This document shows, in pieces, positions 33,569 through 42,124 of a stretch of 64,000 nucleotides of DNA. The position numbers were made by a program, and so were the translations under genes. A model generated the notes under the pieces. It did no database searches, was not told where the DNA came from, and saw only the letters and a program-made list of their open reading frames with translations. Each line of letters opens with the position of its first letter. The first letter of the stretch is position 1. The DNA is taken from the NCBI GenBank assembly GCA_049700315.1, contig JBNAVN010000004.1, positions 15,782-79,781 on the forward strand, given 5' to 3'. Origin of the DNA: JAOAFX01 sp049700315. Its GTDB lineage: Bacteria; Hydrothermota; Tepidihabitantia; SM23-42; JAOAFX01.

Positions 33569-33710
33569 TTTCAAATCCGGTATACAGACAGTCATTAGCG
33601 TCAACTTCTTCCCCAAAATATCCTTTGTGCCCTCCTATCAAAGGTGGGGAAATAAATGCCAATGTTTTGGCTTTTAATAGTTGTGGTGCAATATTGTTGA
33701 TTCGATGGGA

Positions 33711-35144
33711 TTAGACGCCTGAGTTTTCATTGTCAAGTCCGTGCAGTAGTCTCAAGTTATTAATAACTTTTGTCTTCATTTGTCCTATTTGATGAACTGC
33801 TGATTTAACGCCGGTACTTCCAGCAGAAACCTTGTTCATAATGGAATTTTTAGGGGTAAGATTCTTCGTGATAATTTGCGGCGGAATATCGGTTTTCTCC
33901 GCAATGAGGTTGATGAACTTCTGGATATCACACTCTGAATTTCTTATGCATTCACCAATAAGATTATAAGCAAACCGAAATCTGTATCCCTCGTTTACAA
34001 AGAAATCAACAAGATCTGTGCAGCAGATAAAATTTTCAATTTTTGTCCACCGTTCTTCAGGAGGTTTGAATTGGAATCTCATAATCAACAATTTGGTGAT
34101 ATCAAGAAATTGCAGTGTCTCAGGTACTTGTTTGAGTAATGTGGATTTCAATTCCTGCAAGTCACGATTGTAGGATGATGGCAATCCTTTCAACAATGTC
34201 ATCGCCCCTACCAGATTCCCGACCGCTGTCGCCGTCTTTGCCCTTAAGAGTTCACACACATCAGGATTTCTTTTCTGGGGCATTATACTGGAACCGGTCA
34301 TAATTGAATCATCAAGTCCAGCAAGTCCAAACTCATTTGTAGAAAAGATAATCAAATCTTCAGCAACCGTTGAAATATGAAGCATAATGCGTGCAAGATA
34401 ATACAAAAAATCAATAAGAAAATCACGATCAGAGACTCCATCAAGGGTGTTTTCACAGGGTTTTCTAAAACCGAGTTTGTATGCGAGGAATCCACGGTCA
34501 ATATCAATTCCCGTTCCTGCAAATGCACAACTACCGAGTGGTGATACATTTATCCATTTGAGCAATTCATTGAGTTGTTCAAAGTCGCGCTGGAATTTGT
34601 AAAAGAAAGACGCTAAATAGAAAGAGACAAGCATTGGTTGTGCCTGCTGGAGATGGGTATAGCCCGGAATAATTACAGTTTTATACTTCTCAGCCTTTCT
34701 GAGAATCGCCTTCTGTAAATCAATGATACCTTTCAATATTCGTTTGAGAGTATCCCGACAGTACAATCTCAATTCCGTTGCTATCAAGTCATTTCTGCTC
34801 CGTGCAGTATGTAATCTTTCTGCAGTTTCTCCGATTTCTTTCTTTAACTGAAATTCAACATTCATATGCACATCTTCAAGTTCGGATGACAGGCAGAATT
34901 TTCCTTTTCTGTAATCTTTCAATATCTTATTTAATCCATTCTTTATCTTTGAGAATTCCTGTTTAGTAATAATATTCTGTTTTTTTAGCATTTCGGCGTG
35001 TGCCATTGAACACATTATCTCATAATGAACCAGATATTCATCATCCTTTGTTGAATCCATAAACTGTGCAACTGCAGGATCTATTTTATCCTTGAATCTT
35101 TTATGCCAGACTGGTTTTTTTAATTCCATTTTTGATTTTTTCAT
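33711..35144 (-). CDS. argH: Argininosuccinate lyase
   Basis: This enzyme is the last step of arginine synthesis, splitting argininosuccinate into arginine and fumarate. The family signature GSSIMPQKRNPD is present, together with HTARSRNDL and GYTHLQQAQP. The length is about 477 residues. I place the start at 35144 (MKKSKMELKK), where GGAAGGAATT precedes the ATG. An earlier in-frame start at 35198 would overlap the aminotransferase gene by nearly 100 bp. Even so the overlap is 44 bp. It is the third gene of the ArgR-controlled operon. Confidence 0.93.
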   Translation of the reverse strand: MKKSKMELKKPVWHKRFKDKIDPAVAQFMDSTKDDEYLVHYEIMCSMAHAEMLKKQNIITKQEFSKIKNGLNKILKDYRKGKFCLSSELEDVHMNVEFQLKKEIGETAERLHTARSRNDLIATELRLYCRDTLKRILKGIIDLQKAILRKAEKYKTVIIPGYTHLQQAQPMLVSFYLASFFYKFQRDFEQLNELLKWINVSPLGSCAFAGTGIDIDRGFLAYKLGFRKPCENTLDGVSDRDFLIDFLYYLARIMLHISTVAEDLIIFSTNEFGLAGLDDSIMTGSSIMPQKRNPDVCELLRAKTATAVGNLVGAMTLLKGLPSSYNRDLQELKSTLLKQVPETLQFLDITKLLIMRFQFKPPEERWTKIENFICCTDLVDFFVNEGYRFRFAYNLIGECIRNSECDIQKFINLIAEKTDIPPQIITKNLTPKNSIMNKVSAGSTGVKSAVHQIGQMKTKVINNLRLLHGLDNENSGV

Positions 35145-36483
35145 AATTCCTTCCGGCTTTAGTACAGGCGGCTTCAAAAATATCAAATCCCCTTTCAAGA
35201 AGATTAATTGGAATATTCAGTGCGGGCACAAACCTTATTGAAGAAAATCCACAGGGCATAAGTATGAGTCCCTTCTGGAAACAGAATTCAGTGATATAGT
35301 CAGCGAGTGCAGGATTTGGCTTCTTTGTGAATGGATCAGTAATGAATTCACAGGCAAAAAACATGCCGCGACCCCTCACATCCCCGATGAATTCATAGCG
35401 CGATTTCAATTCTTTAAGGCGATTTAATATGTATTTACCTTTCTCATTCGCCAATTTTATAAGATTTTCAGTCTCTATTACCTCAAGTGTTGCAAGTGCT
35501 GAAGCACAGCATACCGGATTTCCACCGAATGTATTTGAATGAGCACCTTTTACCTTGAAATCAAGTTTTTCATCATAAATTGCGGCACCTATGGGCAATC
35601 CTGATGCAAGTCCTTTTGCTACAGTAATAATATCTGGAACAACTCCTGTATATTCTATCGCAAACATCTTGCCTGTCCTTCCCAAACCGGTCTGGACTTC
35701 ATCTACAATCAATACAATGCCATACTTTTTTGCGATACGCGCCAATTCCTGCAAGAATTCATCAGGTGGGACAATATATCCACCTTCACCCTGAATCGGC
35801 TCAACGAGGATTGCTGAAATCTCTTCAGGTGAAACAAGCTGTTTGAAATAGATTTCTTCAATTATTTTTGCACACCAGACATCACATTCTGGATATTCAC
35901 TGTGGTATGCACAGCGATAACAATAGGCATAAGGCAACTGCCAGACACCCGGCATCATCGGAAAATACCTTTCCCGCTGGACAACCTTGCAACCCATAAA
36001 TGCATTTGCGCCCATTGTCCTGCCATGAAATCCGCCGATAAATCCGATAAATTGATTTCTCTTTGTTGACCATTTGCTCACCTTTATCCCTGCCTCAACC
36101 GATTCTGCACCGGAATTTGCAAAGAAAACTTTCTTAGAGAATTTTCCGGGTGTTATCTCAGTCAACTTTTTTGCAAGTCTGGCTTGAATCTCATAGGAGA
36201 AATCAGTTCCTGCAAAGTAGATAAGATCCTTTGTCTGTTTATTGATCGCATTGATTACCTTTTTATGTCCAATGCCAATATTTGTCACGCACACTCCTGT
36301 AGTAAAATCAATAAACTTATTTCCGTCAACATCTTCAATGATTGAACCCTTCCCTCTTTTGACCACAAGTGGAAGATGTTTGGTTGTCGTTGCCAGATAT
36401 TTCTCTTCAAGTTCAATAATCTCCTTTCCATTTTTTCCGGGCATTTTGTTATTAACAAATGGGATTGTAACCTCTTTCTTCAT
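35101..36483 (-). CDS. Class III aminotransferase (acetylornithine/ornithine type)
   Basis: This PLP enzyme of about 460 residues has the family signature around the Schiff-base Lys (VPDIITVAKGLASGLPIGA), plus NSGAESVEAGIK, GGFHGRT and VDEVQTGLGRTG. Its place between argG and argH suggests a role in arginine synthesis (ArgD) or ornithine metabolism. The length and an inserted Cys-rich segment (YCYRCAYHSEYPECDVWC) are closer to the 4-aminobutyrate/ornithine group, so the gene symbol is left open. The ATG at 36483 overlaps the argG TGA (ATGA). The track-like longer start at 36528 would run into argG. Confidence 0.87.
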   Translation of the reverse strand: MKKEVTIPFVNNKMPGKNGKEIIELEEKYLATTTKHLPLVVKRGKGSIIEDVDGNKFIDFTTGVCVTNIGIGHKKVINAINKQTKDLIYFAGTDFSYEIQARLAKKLTEITPGKFSKKVFFANSGAESVEAGIKVSKWSTKRNQFIGFIGGFHGRTMGANAFMGCKVVQRERYFPMMPGVWQLPYAYCYRCAYHSEYPECDVWCAKIIEEIYFKQLVSPEEISAILVEPIQGEGGYIVPPDEFLQELARIAKKYGIVLIVDEVQTGLGRTGKMFAIEYTGVVPDIITVAKGLASGLPIGAAIYDEKLDFKVKGAHSNTFGGNPVCCASALATLEVIETENLIKLANEKGKYILNRLKELKSRYEFIGDVRGRGMFFACEFITDPFTKKPNPALADYITEFCFQKGLILMPCGFSSIRFVPALNIPINLLERGFDIFEAACTKAGRNYEKIKNGIKKTSLA

Positions 36484-37721
36484 ATCTTTTCTCCCTGCAT
36501 AACTGCAACTTCTGAATATTTTGAACATACCTTATTTTCTCGGTTCACCTTCGCGCTCGCTTTCAAAGGCAAAGACCATATCTCAATAAATCCTTTTGAA
36601 TTAGTCTGGTCAAATTCATCAATCCCTTCATAAGTAGCAAGATTCTTAATATAGAGACTCCTATCAGAATGACGACCAACCACAATTGGAGAACCTTTAT
36701 ACAATTTCATTTTCACAATTCCTGAAACATATTTCTGGGTTTCATCAATGAATGCAGTAATCGCCTCACGTAATGGACTGAACCATAAGCCATTATAGAC
36801 AAGTTCAGAAAATACATTTTCCAAGACTGGTTTAAAATGTAAAACATCCCTTGTCAAAACCAATTTTTCTAAATCCTGGTGTGCCTTGATCAAAATCACT
36901 GCTGCAGGTGCCTCATATACTTCATGGGACTTTATACCGACAAGCCTTGACTCTATATGGTCAATCCTGCCGATACCATGTTTTCCACCTATTTGATTGA
37001 GTTGATTTATGATTCTTAAGGCACTCATCGCTTCACCATTCACAGCAACAGGAATACCCTGTTTAAATTCAATTTCTATATATTCCGGATTATCAGGTGC
37101 ATTTTGTGGAGATACAGTCCATAAGAATGCATCTTCAGGTGGCTCTTTTGTTTCGTCCTCAATCGGACCACACTCAATACTCCTTCCCCAGAGATTTTCA
37201 TCAATAGAATAAACAGATTTTTTTTCTTCTATTGGAATGTTATTTTTCTTTGCATACTCAATCTCATAATCCCTTTTTAGATTGAATTCCCTCATTGGTG
37301 CAATTGTCTTCAATCCCGGATTGAGGGCTGCTACTCCACACTCAAAACGAACCTGGTCATTCCCTTTTCCTGTGCAACCGTGGGCAATATATATTGCACC
37401 TATTTTTTCTGCAATCTTTACCATATGTTTAACAATCAATGGCCGTGCAAGTGCAGTTGCAAGTGGATATGCGCCTTCATAAAGGGCATTAGCCTTGAGC
37501 GCGGGTAATATATAATCCTGCACAAATTCTTCCCTGGCATCATATATAAATGCCTGGACCGCACCAATTGTCAGGGCTTTATCCCTTATGCCCTGTATAT
37601 CTTCATTCTGACCAACATCTATGGTCAGGGTGGCAACCCGGGTATGATAGTTTTCCTCAATCATCTTTATTGCCACCGTTGTATCAAGACCGCCTGAATA
37701 GGCGAGCAAGACTTTATTCAT
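36480..37721 (-). CDS. argG: Argininosuccinate synthase
   Basis: The enzyme ligates citrulline and aspartate with ATP. The protein of 413 residues starts MNKVLLAYSGGLDTTVAI, the ATP P-loop of the N-type ATPase fold. It contains AHGCTGKGNDQVRFE and the long helical C-terminus of the family. It is the first gene of the operon. Two ARG boxes overlap its promoter and leader. A GGGGG-rich ribosome-binding site lies 5 nt before the ATG. Confidence 0.96.
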   Translation of the reverse strand: MNKVLLAYSGGLDTTVAIKMIEENYHTRVATLTIDVGQNEDIQGIRDKALTIGAVQAFIYDAREEFVQDYILPALKANALYEGAYPLATALARPLIVKHMVKIAEKIGAIYIAHGCTGKGNDQVRFECGVAALNPGLKTIAPMREFNLKRDYEIEYAKKNNIPIEEKKSVYSIDENLWGRSIECGPIEDETKEPPEDAFLWTVSPQNAPDNPEYIEIEFKQGIPVAVNGEAMSALRIINQLNQIGGKHGIGRIDHIESRLVGIKSHEVYEAPAAVILIKAHQDLEKLVLTRDVLHFKPVLENVFSELVYNGLWFSPLREAITAFIDETQKYVSGIVKMKLYKGSPIVVGRHSDRSLYIKNLATYEGIDEFDQTNSKGFIEIWSLPLKASAKVNRENKVCSKYSEVAVMQGEKI

Positions 37722-37732
37722 TTTACCCCCTT

Positions 37733-37748
37733 TGAATAATTATTTATA
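37733..37748. promoter_or_regulatory. ARG box 1 (ArgR operator)
   Basis: TGAATAATTATTTATA matches the known ARG box pattern (TGAAT-A/T4-ATTCA) in its left half with a weaker right half. Its centre is exactly 21 bp from box 2, the spacing typical of tandem ARG boxes bound by one ArgR hexamer. Confidence 0.8.
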
Positions 37749-37753
37749 AAAAG

Positions 37754-37769
37754 TGAATAATTATATTCA
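37754..37769. promoter_or_regulatory. ARG box 2 (ArgR operator) over the argG -10 box
   Basis: TGAATAATTATATTCA matches the ARG box with both TGAAT/ATTCA half-sites intact. It contains the minus-strand -10 element of argG (37760-37765), so ArgR binding would block RNA polymerase directly. Confidence 0.88.
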
Positions 37770-37787
37770 CAATTTGAACAATGTCAA
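37760..37787 (-). promoter_or_regulatory. Promoter of the argG-aminotransferase-argH operon
   Basis: On the minus strand: TTGACA (37782-37787), a 16-bp spacer and TATAAT (37760-37765). A leader of about 30 nt contains ARG box 1 and a G-rich ribosome-binding site before the ATG at 37721. Confidence 0.85.
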
Positions 37788-37894
37788 GGGGCAATTAAAC
37801 CGAAATAAAAATTCAGAAGTCGGGTAAAGAATTGAGTCTAGAAGTTAGATGTGCGAAATAATTTAGGAGCGGGATGCTTTTATTTGACCATTAT

Positions 37895-38389
37895 TTAACC
37901 AATTGTTTTTATTGTTTTTGGTTTAACACATAGATCCTGGAATCTTTTTTTGACCTTCTTTGTGTTTTCGGCATTATCAACTACAACAAGTATCGTATCA
38001 TCGCCAGCAACGGTTCCGAGAATACTTTCCATCTCAGCCAGGTCTATTACCCTGGCAACACCCTGTGCTTCTCCGGGCGGTGTTTTTATCAATATCAGGT
38101 TACCTGTTGTTCTAATCTCCCGAACAAAACTAATGAATTTATTCTTTAACTCACGTTGCGAACTACTGAATTCATCAGAAATTTTGTAAACATAATCACC
38201 AAGCCCTTTGATGGCTTTGACCACACCAATCTCATGCAGATCCCGTGAAAGTGTTGCCTGCGTAACTGAAATGTTCTGTTTGAGAAGTTCAGCAACAAGT
38301 TGTTCCTGTGTGGATATTTCTTCAGTTTCTATCAATTCTCTAATCTTTTGCTGACGAATTTTTTTTGTCTTAAATTTTCTTTGCGGCAT
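37895..38389 (-). CDS. argR: Arginine repressor
   Basis: The 164-residue regulator has an N-terminal winged helix (RQQKIRELIETEEISTQEQL, then TQATLSRDLHEIGVVKA) and a C-terminal hexamerisation and arginine-binding domain (LAEMESILGTVAGDDTILVV, where GTxAGDDT contacts arginine). It controls the adjacent arg operon through the ARG boxes at 37733-37769. No ARG box is evident at its own promoter, so autoregulation is not supported here. Confidence 0.95.
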   Translation of the reverse strand: MPQRKFKTKKIRQQKIRELIETEEISTQEQLVAELLKQNISVTQATLSRDLHEIGVVKAIKGLGDYVYKISDEFSSSQRELKNKFISFVREIRTTGNLILIKTPPGEAQGVARVIDLAEMESILGTVAGDDTILVVVDNAENTKKVKKRFQDLCVKPKTIKTIG

Positions 38390-38394
38390 AGAAG

Positions 38395-38422
38395 ATTATA
38401 TAGATTATTGCAAAAAAATCAA
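38395..38422 (-). promoter_or_regulatory. Leaderless promoter of argR
   Basis: On the minus strand: TTGATT (38417-38422), a 16-bp spacer and TATAAT (38395-38400), then 5 nt to the ATG at 38389. Confidence 0.72.
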
Positions 38423-38495
38423 GGGATATTTCTACTCTTCTCCATTTCTTGAAACCATGGTGCCCAACAGAAAAATTCTCAAATAAAGGTATAGC

Positions 38496-38525
38496 AAAAA
38501 AAGGGGTCGACAGAGCCGACCCCTT
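38496..38525 (-). terminator. Rho-independent terminator of hsp20
   Basis: On the minus strand, AAGGGGTCGGC and GTCGACCCC form a GC-rich stem followed by a run of seven T, starting 6 nt after the hsp20 stop codon. Confidence 0.9.
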
Positions 38526-38531
38526 GTGGAT

Positions 38532-38975
38532 TTATTTGACTTCCACTTCAATCTCTTTAGTCTTAACTGATTCAGGTTTTGGTAAGGTGATATTCAAAAT
38601 ACCATCTTTATAGGATGCCTTTACCTTGTCTGCTTCAACACTGTAAGGTAGATTAATGGTCCGGGAGAATCTTCCATAGTAACGTTCTATTCTATGAAAT
38701 TTCTTGTCTTTGGTTTCGCTTTCCTTTTTCCGCTCACCAGAAATGGAAAGTAAATCACCATCAACCGTAACCTTCAGATCTTCTTTATTCACACCCGGTA
38801 TTTCTGCACGCACTTCAATATTGCCATTATTCTCAGCAATATCTATTGCGGGCATCCAGCTTCTAACTTCAGGCGCAAAGAATCTCCTGACCATAGAATC
38901 ATAGATATGGTCAAAATCGTCATCAAACCTTACCAAATCCTGAAACGGTTCCCATAGTTTAAGTACGTTCTTCAT
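38532..38975 (-). CDS. Small heat shock protein, Hsp20/alpha-crystallin family
   Basis: This ATP-independent holdase chaperone (147 aa) has an alpha-crystallin domain spanning about 45-140 (PAIDIAENNGNIEVRAEIPGV, ISGERKKE, then ASYKDGILNITLPK) and a C-terminal I-x-V type tail (EIEVEVK). The start is the ATG at 38975, with AAGGAGG 8 nt upstream. An in-frame GTG at 38984 overlaps that Shine-Dalgarno. A 13-bp palindrome lies just upstream, and the usual promoter of this window is not found, so heat-specific control is possible. Confidence 0.93.
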   Translation of the reverse strand: MKNVLKLWEPFQDLVRFDDDFDHIYDSMVRRFFAPEVRSWMPAIDIAENNGNIEVRAEIPGVNKEDLKVTVDGDLLSISGERKKESETKDKKFHRIERYYGRFSRTINLPYSVEADKVKASYKDGILNITLPKPESVKTKEIEVEVK

Positions 38976-38996
38976 ATTAAACACCTCCTTATTTTT

Positions 38997-39009
38997 TCTA
39001 AACTTTAGA
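38997..39009. promoter_or_regulatory. 13-bp palindrome upstream of hsp20, possible operator
   Basis: TCTAAA-C-TTTAGA lies directly upstream of the hsp20 ribosome-binding site, where transcription would start. It is not a CIRCE element. A regulatory role is only suggested by position. Confidence 0.4.
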
Positions 39010-39048
39010 CAATGAAATAGGCAAAAGGTTAAATCTGTTGGTTGAGTG

Positions 39049-40299
39049 TCACTTTACTTGAATTACTGCCTCATTTGAGGCACCAACTGAAATGTAGGTT
39101 ACTTTCATACCCGTGTAATGCTCAATTAATTTGATATATTCTTTTGCCTCAGCAGGCAACTGGTCAAATGATTTAATATCGGAAATATCTCTCTTAAAAC
39201 CCGGTATCTCTTCATATACTGGTTCCAATTCATCTGCAATAAACGGATCAAAATCCTTTGCATTTGAATAACCAACGGCTATTTTCAACTTTTCAAAATT
39301 TGATAATATATCAAGTTTCGTCAAAAATAATTCTTTAGCATTGGTCAAACGAGCCGTATATTTCACAACTGAAGCATCAAATGGACCACATCTTCTGGGC
39401 CTGCCTGTAGTAGCGCCATACTCATTGCCATATTTCCTAAGATTTTCACCAAATTCCTCTGTATCCTCAGTAGGAAATGGACCAAGCCCAACTCTTGTAG
39501 TATATGCCTTGGCAACACCAATCACCTTTTCAAGATTGAAAGGCACGCCACCAATGCCAACGAATATGCCGCCAGTAATTGTATGAGAAGATGTGACATA
39601 TGGATATGTGCCAAAATTTATATCCAGCAGCATTCCCTGTGCACCCTCAAACAGGATCTGCTTTTTCTCCGCAATTGCTTTCTTAATCAACTCATAATCA
39701 TCAGTCACAAATGTTTTTAGTTTTTCAGCATATTCAAAACATTTGTCCACGACCTCATTATCCGATAGGGGTTCAGCATGGTAGATCTCCATTAGAATAA
39801 GATTTTTTCTTGAAATATTCGCACGCAATTTTTTTTCAAGGGTCTCTGGATAATATAGATCACCCAATCTTATTCCAATTCGTGCATATTTATCTTCATA
39901 CGCAACGCCGATCCCTTTTTTTGTTGTCCCAATGCCATGGGTTGTCTCTTCTTTGATCTTATCCAGCAGGATGTGATAAGGCATTATCAAATGGCAGAAT
40001 CTGGAAATCTTTATTCGCTCTTCAATTTCAGGGTCAAATTTCTTCAAACCATTTATCTCTTCAAGAAATACTGCAGGATCAAGTACACAACCTGCACCGA
40101 TGAATCCGATTGTTTTTTTGTTCAACAAGCCACTGGGAATCTGGTGAAAGACAAATCTCTCGCTGTTCCGCCACACCGTATGTCCGGCATTTGGTCCGCC
40201 CTGGAACCTAACATTTACATCATAATCCTTTGCCAGATAATCAACGACCTTACCTTTTCCTTCATCACCCCACTGGAGACCAACAATCGCTGTATTCAT
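39049..40299 (-). CDS. purA: Adenylosuccinate synthetase
   Basis: The enzyme makes adenylosuccinate from IMP, Asp and GTP, the first committed step to AMP. The 416-residue protein starts with the GTP-binding loop QWGDEGKGK. It has the conserved FEGAQGMLLDINFGTYPYVTSS and GLGPFPTE, and the C-terminal K-L-D contact (TKLDILS) that reads guanine. It is monocistronic with its own promoter. Confidence 0.96.
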   Translation of the reverse strand: MNTAIVGLQWGDEGKGKVVDYLAKDYDVNVRFQGGPNAGHTVWRNSERFVFHQIPSGLLNKKTIGFIGAGCVLDPAVFLEEINGLKKFDPEIEERIKISRFCHLIMPYHILLDKIKEETTHGIGTTKKGIGVAYEDKYARIGIRLGDLYYPETLEKKLRANISRKNLILMEIYHAEPLSDNEVVDKCFEYAEKLKTFVTDDYELIKKAIAEKKQILFEGAQGMLLDINFGTYPYVTSSHTITGGIFVGIGGVPFNLEKVIGVAKAYTTRVGLGPFPTEDTEEFGENLRKYGNEYGATTGRPRRCGPFDASVVKYTARLTNAKELFLTKLDILSNFEKLKIAVGYSNAKDFDPFIADELEPVYEEIPGFKRDISDIKSFDQLPAEAKEYIKLIEHYTGMKVTYISVGASNEAVIQVK

Positions 40300-40307
40300 A
40301 ACTTTTA

Positions 40308-40335
40308 ATATTATCTACCGAAAGACAAAAGTCAA
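40308..40335 (-). promoter_or_regulatory. Promoter of purA
   Basis: On the minus strand: TTGACT (40330-40335), a 16-bp spacer and TAATAT (40308-40313), then 8 nt to the ATG at 40299. There is no Shine-Dalgarno. Confidence 0.65.
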
Positions 40336-40417
40336 GCCTATAGTAAACCGATTTTGATTAGAATCTGCAATGTGGAGAGAAGTCAGGGCGCAAGTTTTTT
40401 TTATTTAAATCGCACAA

Positions 40418-40445
40418 TTGACTAATAGAAAAAAACAGTTATAAT
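40418..40445 (+). promoter_or_regulatory. Promoter of the SHMT-family gene
   Basis: TTGACT (40418-40423), a 16-bp spacer and TATAAT (40440-40445). A short leader carries AAGGAGG (40455-40461), 4 nt before the TTG start at 40466. Confidence 0.75.
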
Positions 40446-40465
40446 TATTCTTGTAAGGAGGCAAC

Positions 40466-41905
40466 TTGGCAGATTTATCAGAAAAAGTCGGGAAATTGGT
40501 TGAAAGAATTGAGAAAAATAATCACTGGCGTCAGAGGGAATGTATTAATTTGATTCCGTCTGAGACAACGCCGAGTTTGTTGGTAAAACTCTGTGAGATC
40601 TCTGACCCATCTGGAAGGTATGCTGAACACCGAACAATGAAGGGCGAAGAGATCTATTTTTATCAGGGAACCGATTTTATCAGAGATGTTGAAGAAGAAT
40701 TGAGAAAGGAAATGGTTGATTATTTTGGCTGTCCGAGCATTGAATTAAGACCTATTAGCGGTCAGATGTCAAATGAAGTAATCTTCAAGGCAATGGTAAA
40801 ATTCATCAATCGCGATCGGAAACCAGGCGAACCATTCAGCCGTTTAAAACTCGTGATGAATAACGATTTGAATAAAGGTGGACATTTGAGTTCGCAACCA
40901 ATGGGCGCACTATTCAACTATGTAGAGGAAAACCCCGATACTGGTAAGGAAAATGTCATAAACTTTCCAGTGAAAAAAGAATGTATGCATAAGGCAGATC
41001 TGGAAAAGATCGCAGAGATTTTAGACAAAAATAGACCTGAACTGATTGTCTTCGGTAAAAGTATGTTTTTGCATAGAGAGCCGGTTGAATTCGTTCATAA
41101 TATTGTAAAAAACTGGAATCCAAGACCAGTATTGATGTTTGATATGGCACATGTGCTTGGTCTTTATGGTGCATTCCAGGAACCATTCAAGGAAGGTGCG
41201 GATATTGTAACGGGTAGTACCCATAAGACATTTTTCGGACCCCAGCGGGGTGTGATCGCCTCAACAATTACAAAAGATTCTCCGTTTTCAAAACTCTGGA
41301 TTGAAATAAAGAGCAGGGCTTTTCCGGGTTCAACGAGCAATCATCATTTAGGAACCTTGCTCGCATTACTAATGGCAACCTATGAAATGAATGCATTCAA
41401 AAAAGAATACCAGACTCAGGTAATAAAGAATGCAAAGGCATTTGCCTGTGCATTAAAAGATTGTAGTATTGATGTGGAAGGGGATGAAAACGAAAGTTTT
41501 ACTGAGACCCATCAGGTCGTGATAAGGGTCAAAAAATACGGAAGTGGTAATGAACTGGCAAGAAGACTTGAAAATAACAATATCATTACCAATTACCAGG
41601 CTTTGCCTGACGATGAAAGTTTTCTTGATGCGAGTGGTATAAGAATGGGTGTTCAGGAAATGACAAGATTTGGTATGAAGGAGAAAGATTTCGGTCCGCT
41701 TGCCGGATTAATTGCGGATGTGATAATGAAAAACAGAAATGTCAAAGAAGAGGTAAGAAAACTACGCAGCCAATTTTTAAGGATGCAATACTGCCTCTCC
41801 CCTGAACAAGCAATTCGGTTTGCAGTCAAAATCTTCTCAAGTGTCTTCCCAGATGTAGAATATTTCAGACTATTTATTGAAAATTTAGAGCAAATACGCT
41901 TTTGA
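40466..41905 (+). CDS. Serine hydroxymethyltransferase-family PLP enzyme
   Basis: The 479-residue fold-type I PLP enzyme is close to GlyA. The signature around the Schiff-base lysine is DIVTGSTHKTFFGPQRGVI, and the N-terminal ECINLIPSE and YAEHRTMKGEEIYF match SHMT substrate loops. SHMT interconverts serine and glycine with tetrahydrofolate. The protein is about 60 residues longer than typical GlyA and clearly diverged, so activity is probable but not certain. The start is TTG, fixed by the AAGGAGG in front of it. Confidence 0.82.
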   Translation: MADLSEKVGKLVERIEKNNHWRQRECINLIPSETTPSLLVKLCEISDPSGRYAEHRTMKGEEIYFYQGTDFIRDVEEELRKEMVDYFGCPSIELRPISGQMSNEVIFKAMVKFINRDRKPGEPFSRLKLVMNNDLNKGGHLSSQPMGALFNYVEENPDTGKENVINFPVKKECMHKADLEKIAEILDKNRPELIVFGKSMFLHREPVEFVHNIVKNWNPRPVLMFDMAHVLGLYGAFQEPFKEGADIVTGSTHKTFFGPQRGVIASTITKDSPFSKLWIEIKSRAFPGSTSNHHLGTLLALLMATYEMNAFKKEYQTQVIKNAKAFACALKDCSIDVEGDENESFTETHQVVIRVKKYGSGNELARRLENNNIITNYQALPDDESFLDASGIRMGVQEMTRFGMKEKDFGPLAGLIADVIMKNRNVKEEVRKLRSQFLRMQYCLSPEQAIRFAVKIFSSVFPDVEYFRLFIENLEQIRF

Positions 41906-41906
41906 T

Positions 41907-42002
41907 TCACAATCCAGTTTTGCTGAACAATAATAACAATCTTAATAACAACAATAATGCATCAATAAAGGAATACCATTTGCATCCTTTTTCCTCCATC
42001 AT
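41907..42002 (-). CDS. Possible small hydrophobic peptide (31 aa)
   Basis: From an ATG at 42002 the minus strand encodes a short peptide with a Leu-rich segment (SFIDALLLLLRLLLLFSKTG), ending at TGA (41907-41909). The frame stays open upstream for about 36 more codons, to a TAG near 42122, without an ATG. It includes STKERVIHPKV and PFKNQAFSHSGN. It may be a small membrane peptide or, more likely, a remnant of a repeated element. It overlaps the promoter of the radical SAM gene on the other strand. Confidence 0.2.
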   Translation of the reverse strand: MMEEKGCKWYSFIDALLLLLRLLLLFSKTGL

Positions 42003-42091
42003 TATTTTCACATTTTCACAATTACCAGAATGTGAGAATGCCTGATTCTTGAAGGGTAGAATAACCTTCGGGTGAATGACCCTTTCCTTTG

Positions 42092-42119
42092 TTGAAATTT
42101 GCTTAGTTATGAATACAAT
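42092..42119 (+). promoter_or_regulatory. Leaderless promoter of the B12/radical SAM gene
   Basis: TTGAAA (42092-42097), a 16-bp spacer and TACAAT (42114-42119), then 5 nt to the ATG at 42125. Confidence 0.65.
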
Positions 42120-42124
42120 TACCT

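Noticed and set aside
33396..33677. Open frame across tRNA-Val
   Set aside because: LAQLVRASVSHTEGHWFKSS is a translated tRNA; no independent coding evidence.
35145..35198. Longer argH N-terminus
   Set aside because: It overlaps the aminotransferase by almost 100 bp and lacks a ribosome-binding site; the ATG at 35144 has one.
40300..40465. Riboswitch (glycine, purine or THF type) before the SHMT-family gene or purA
   Set aside because: The leaders are too short, and I see no conserved riboswitch core.
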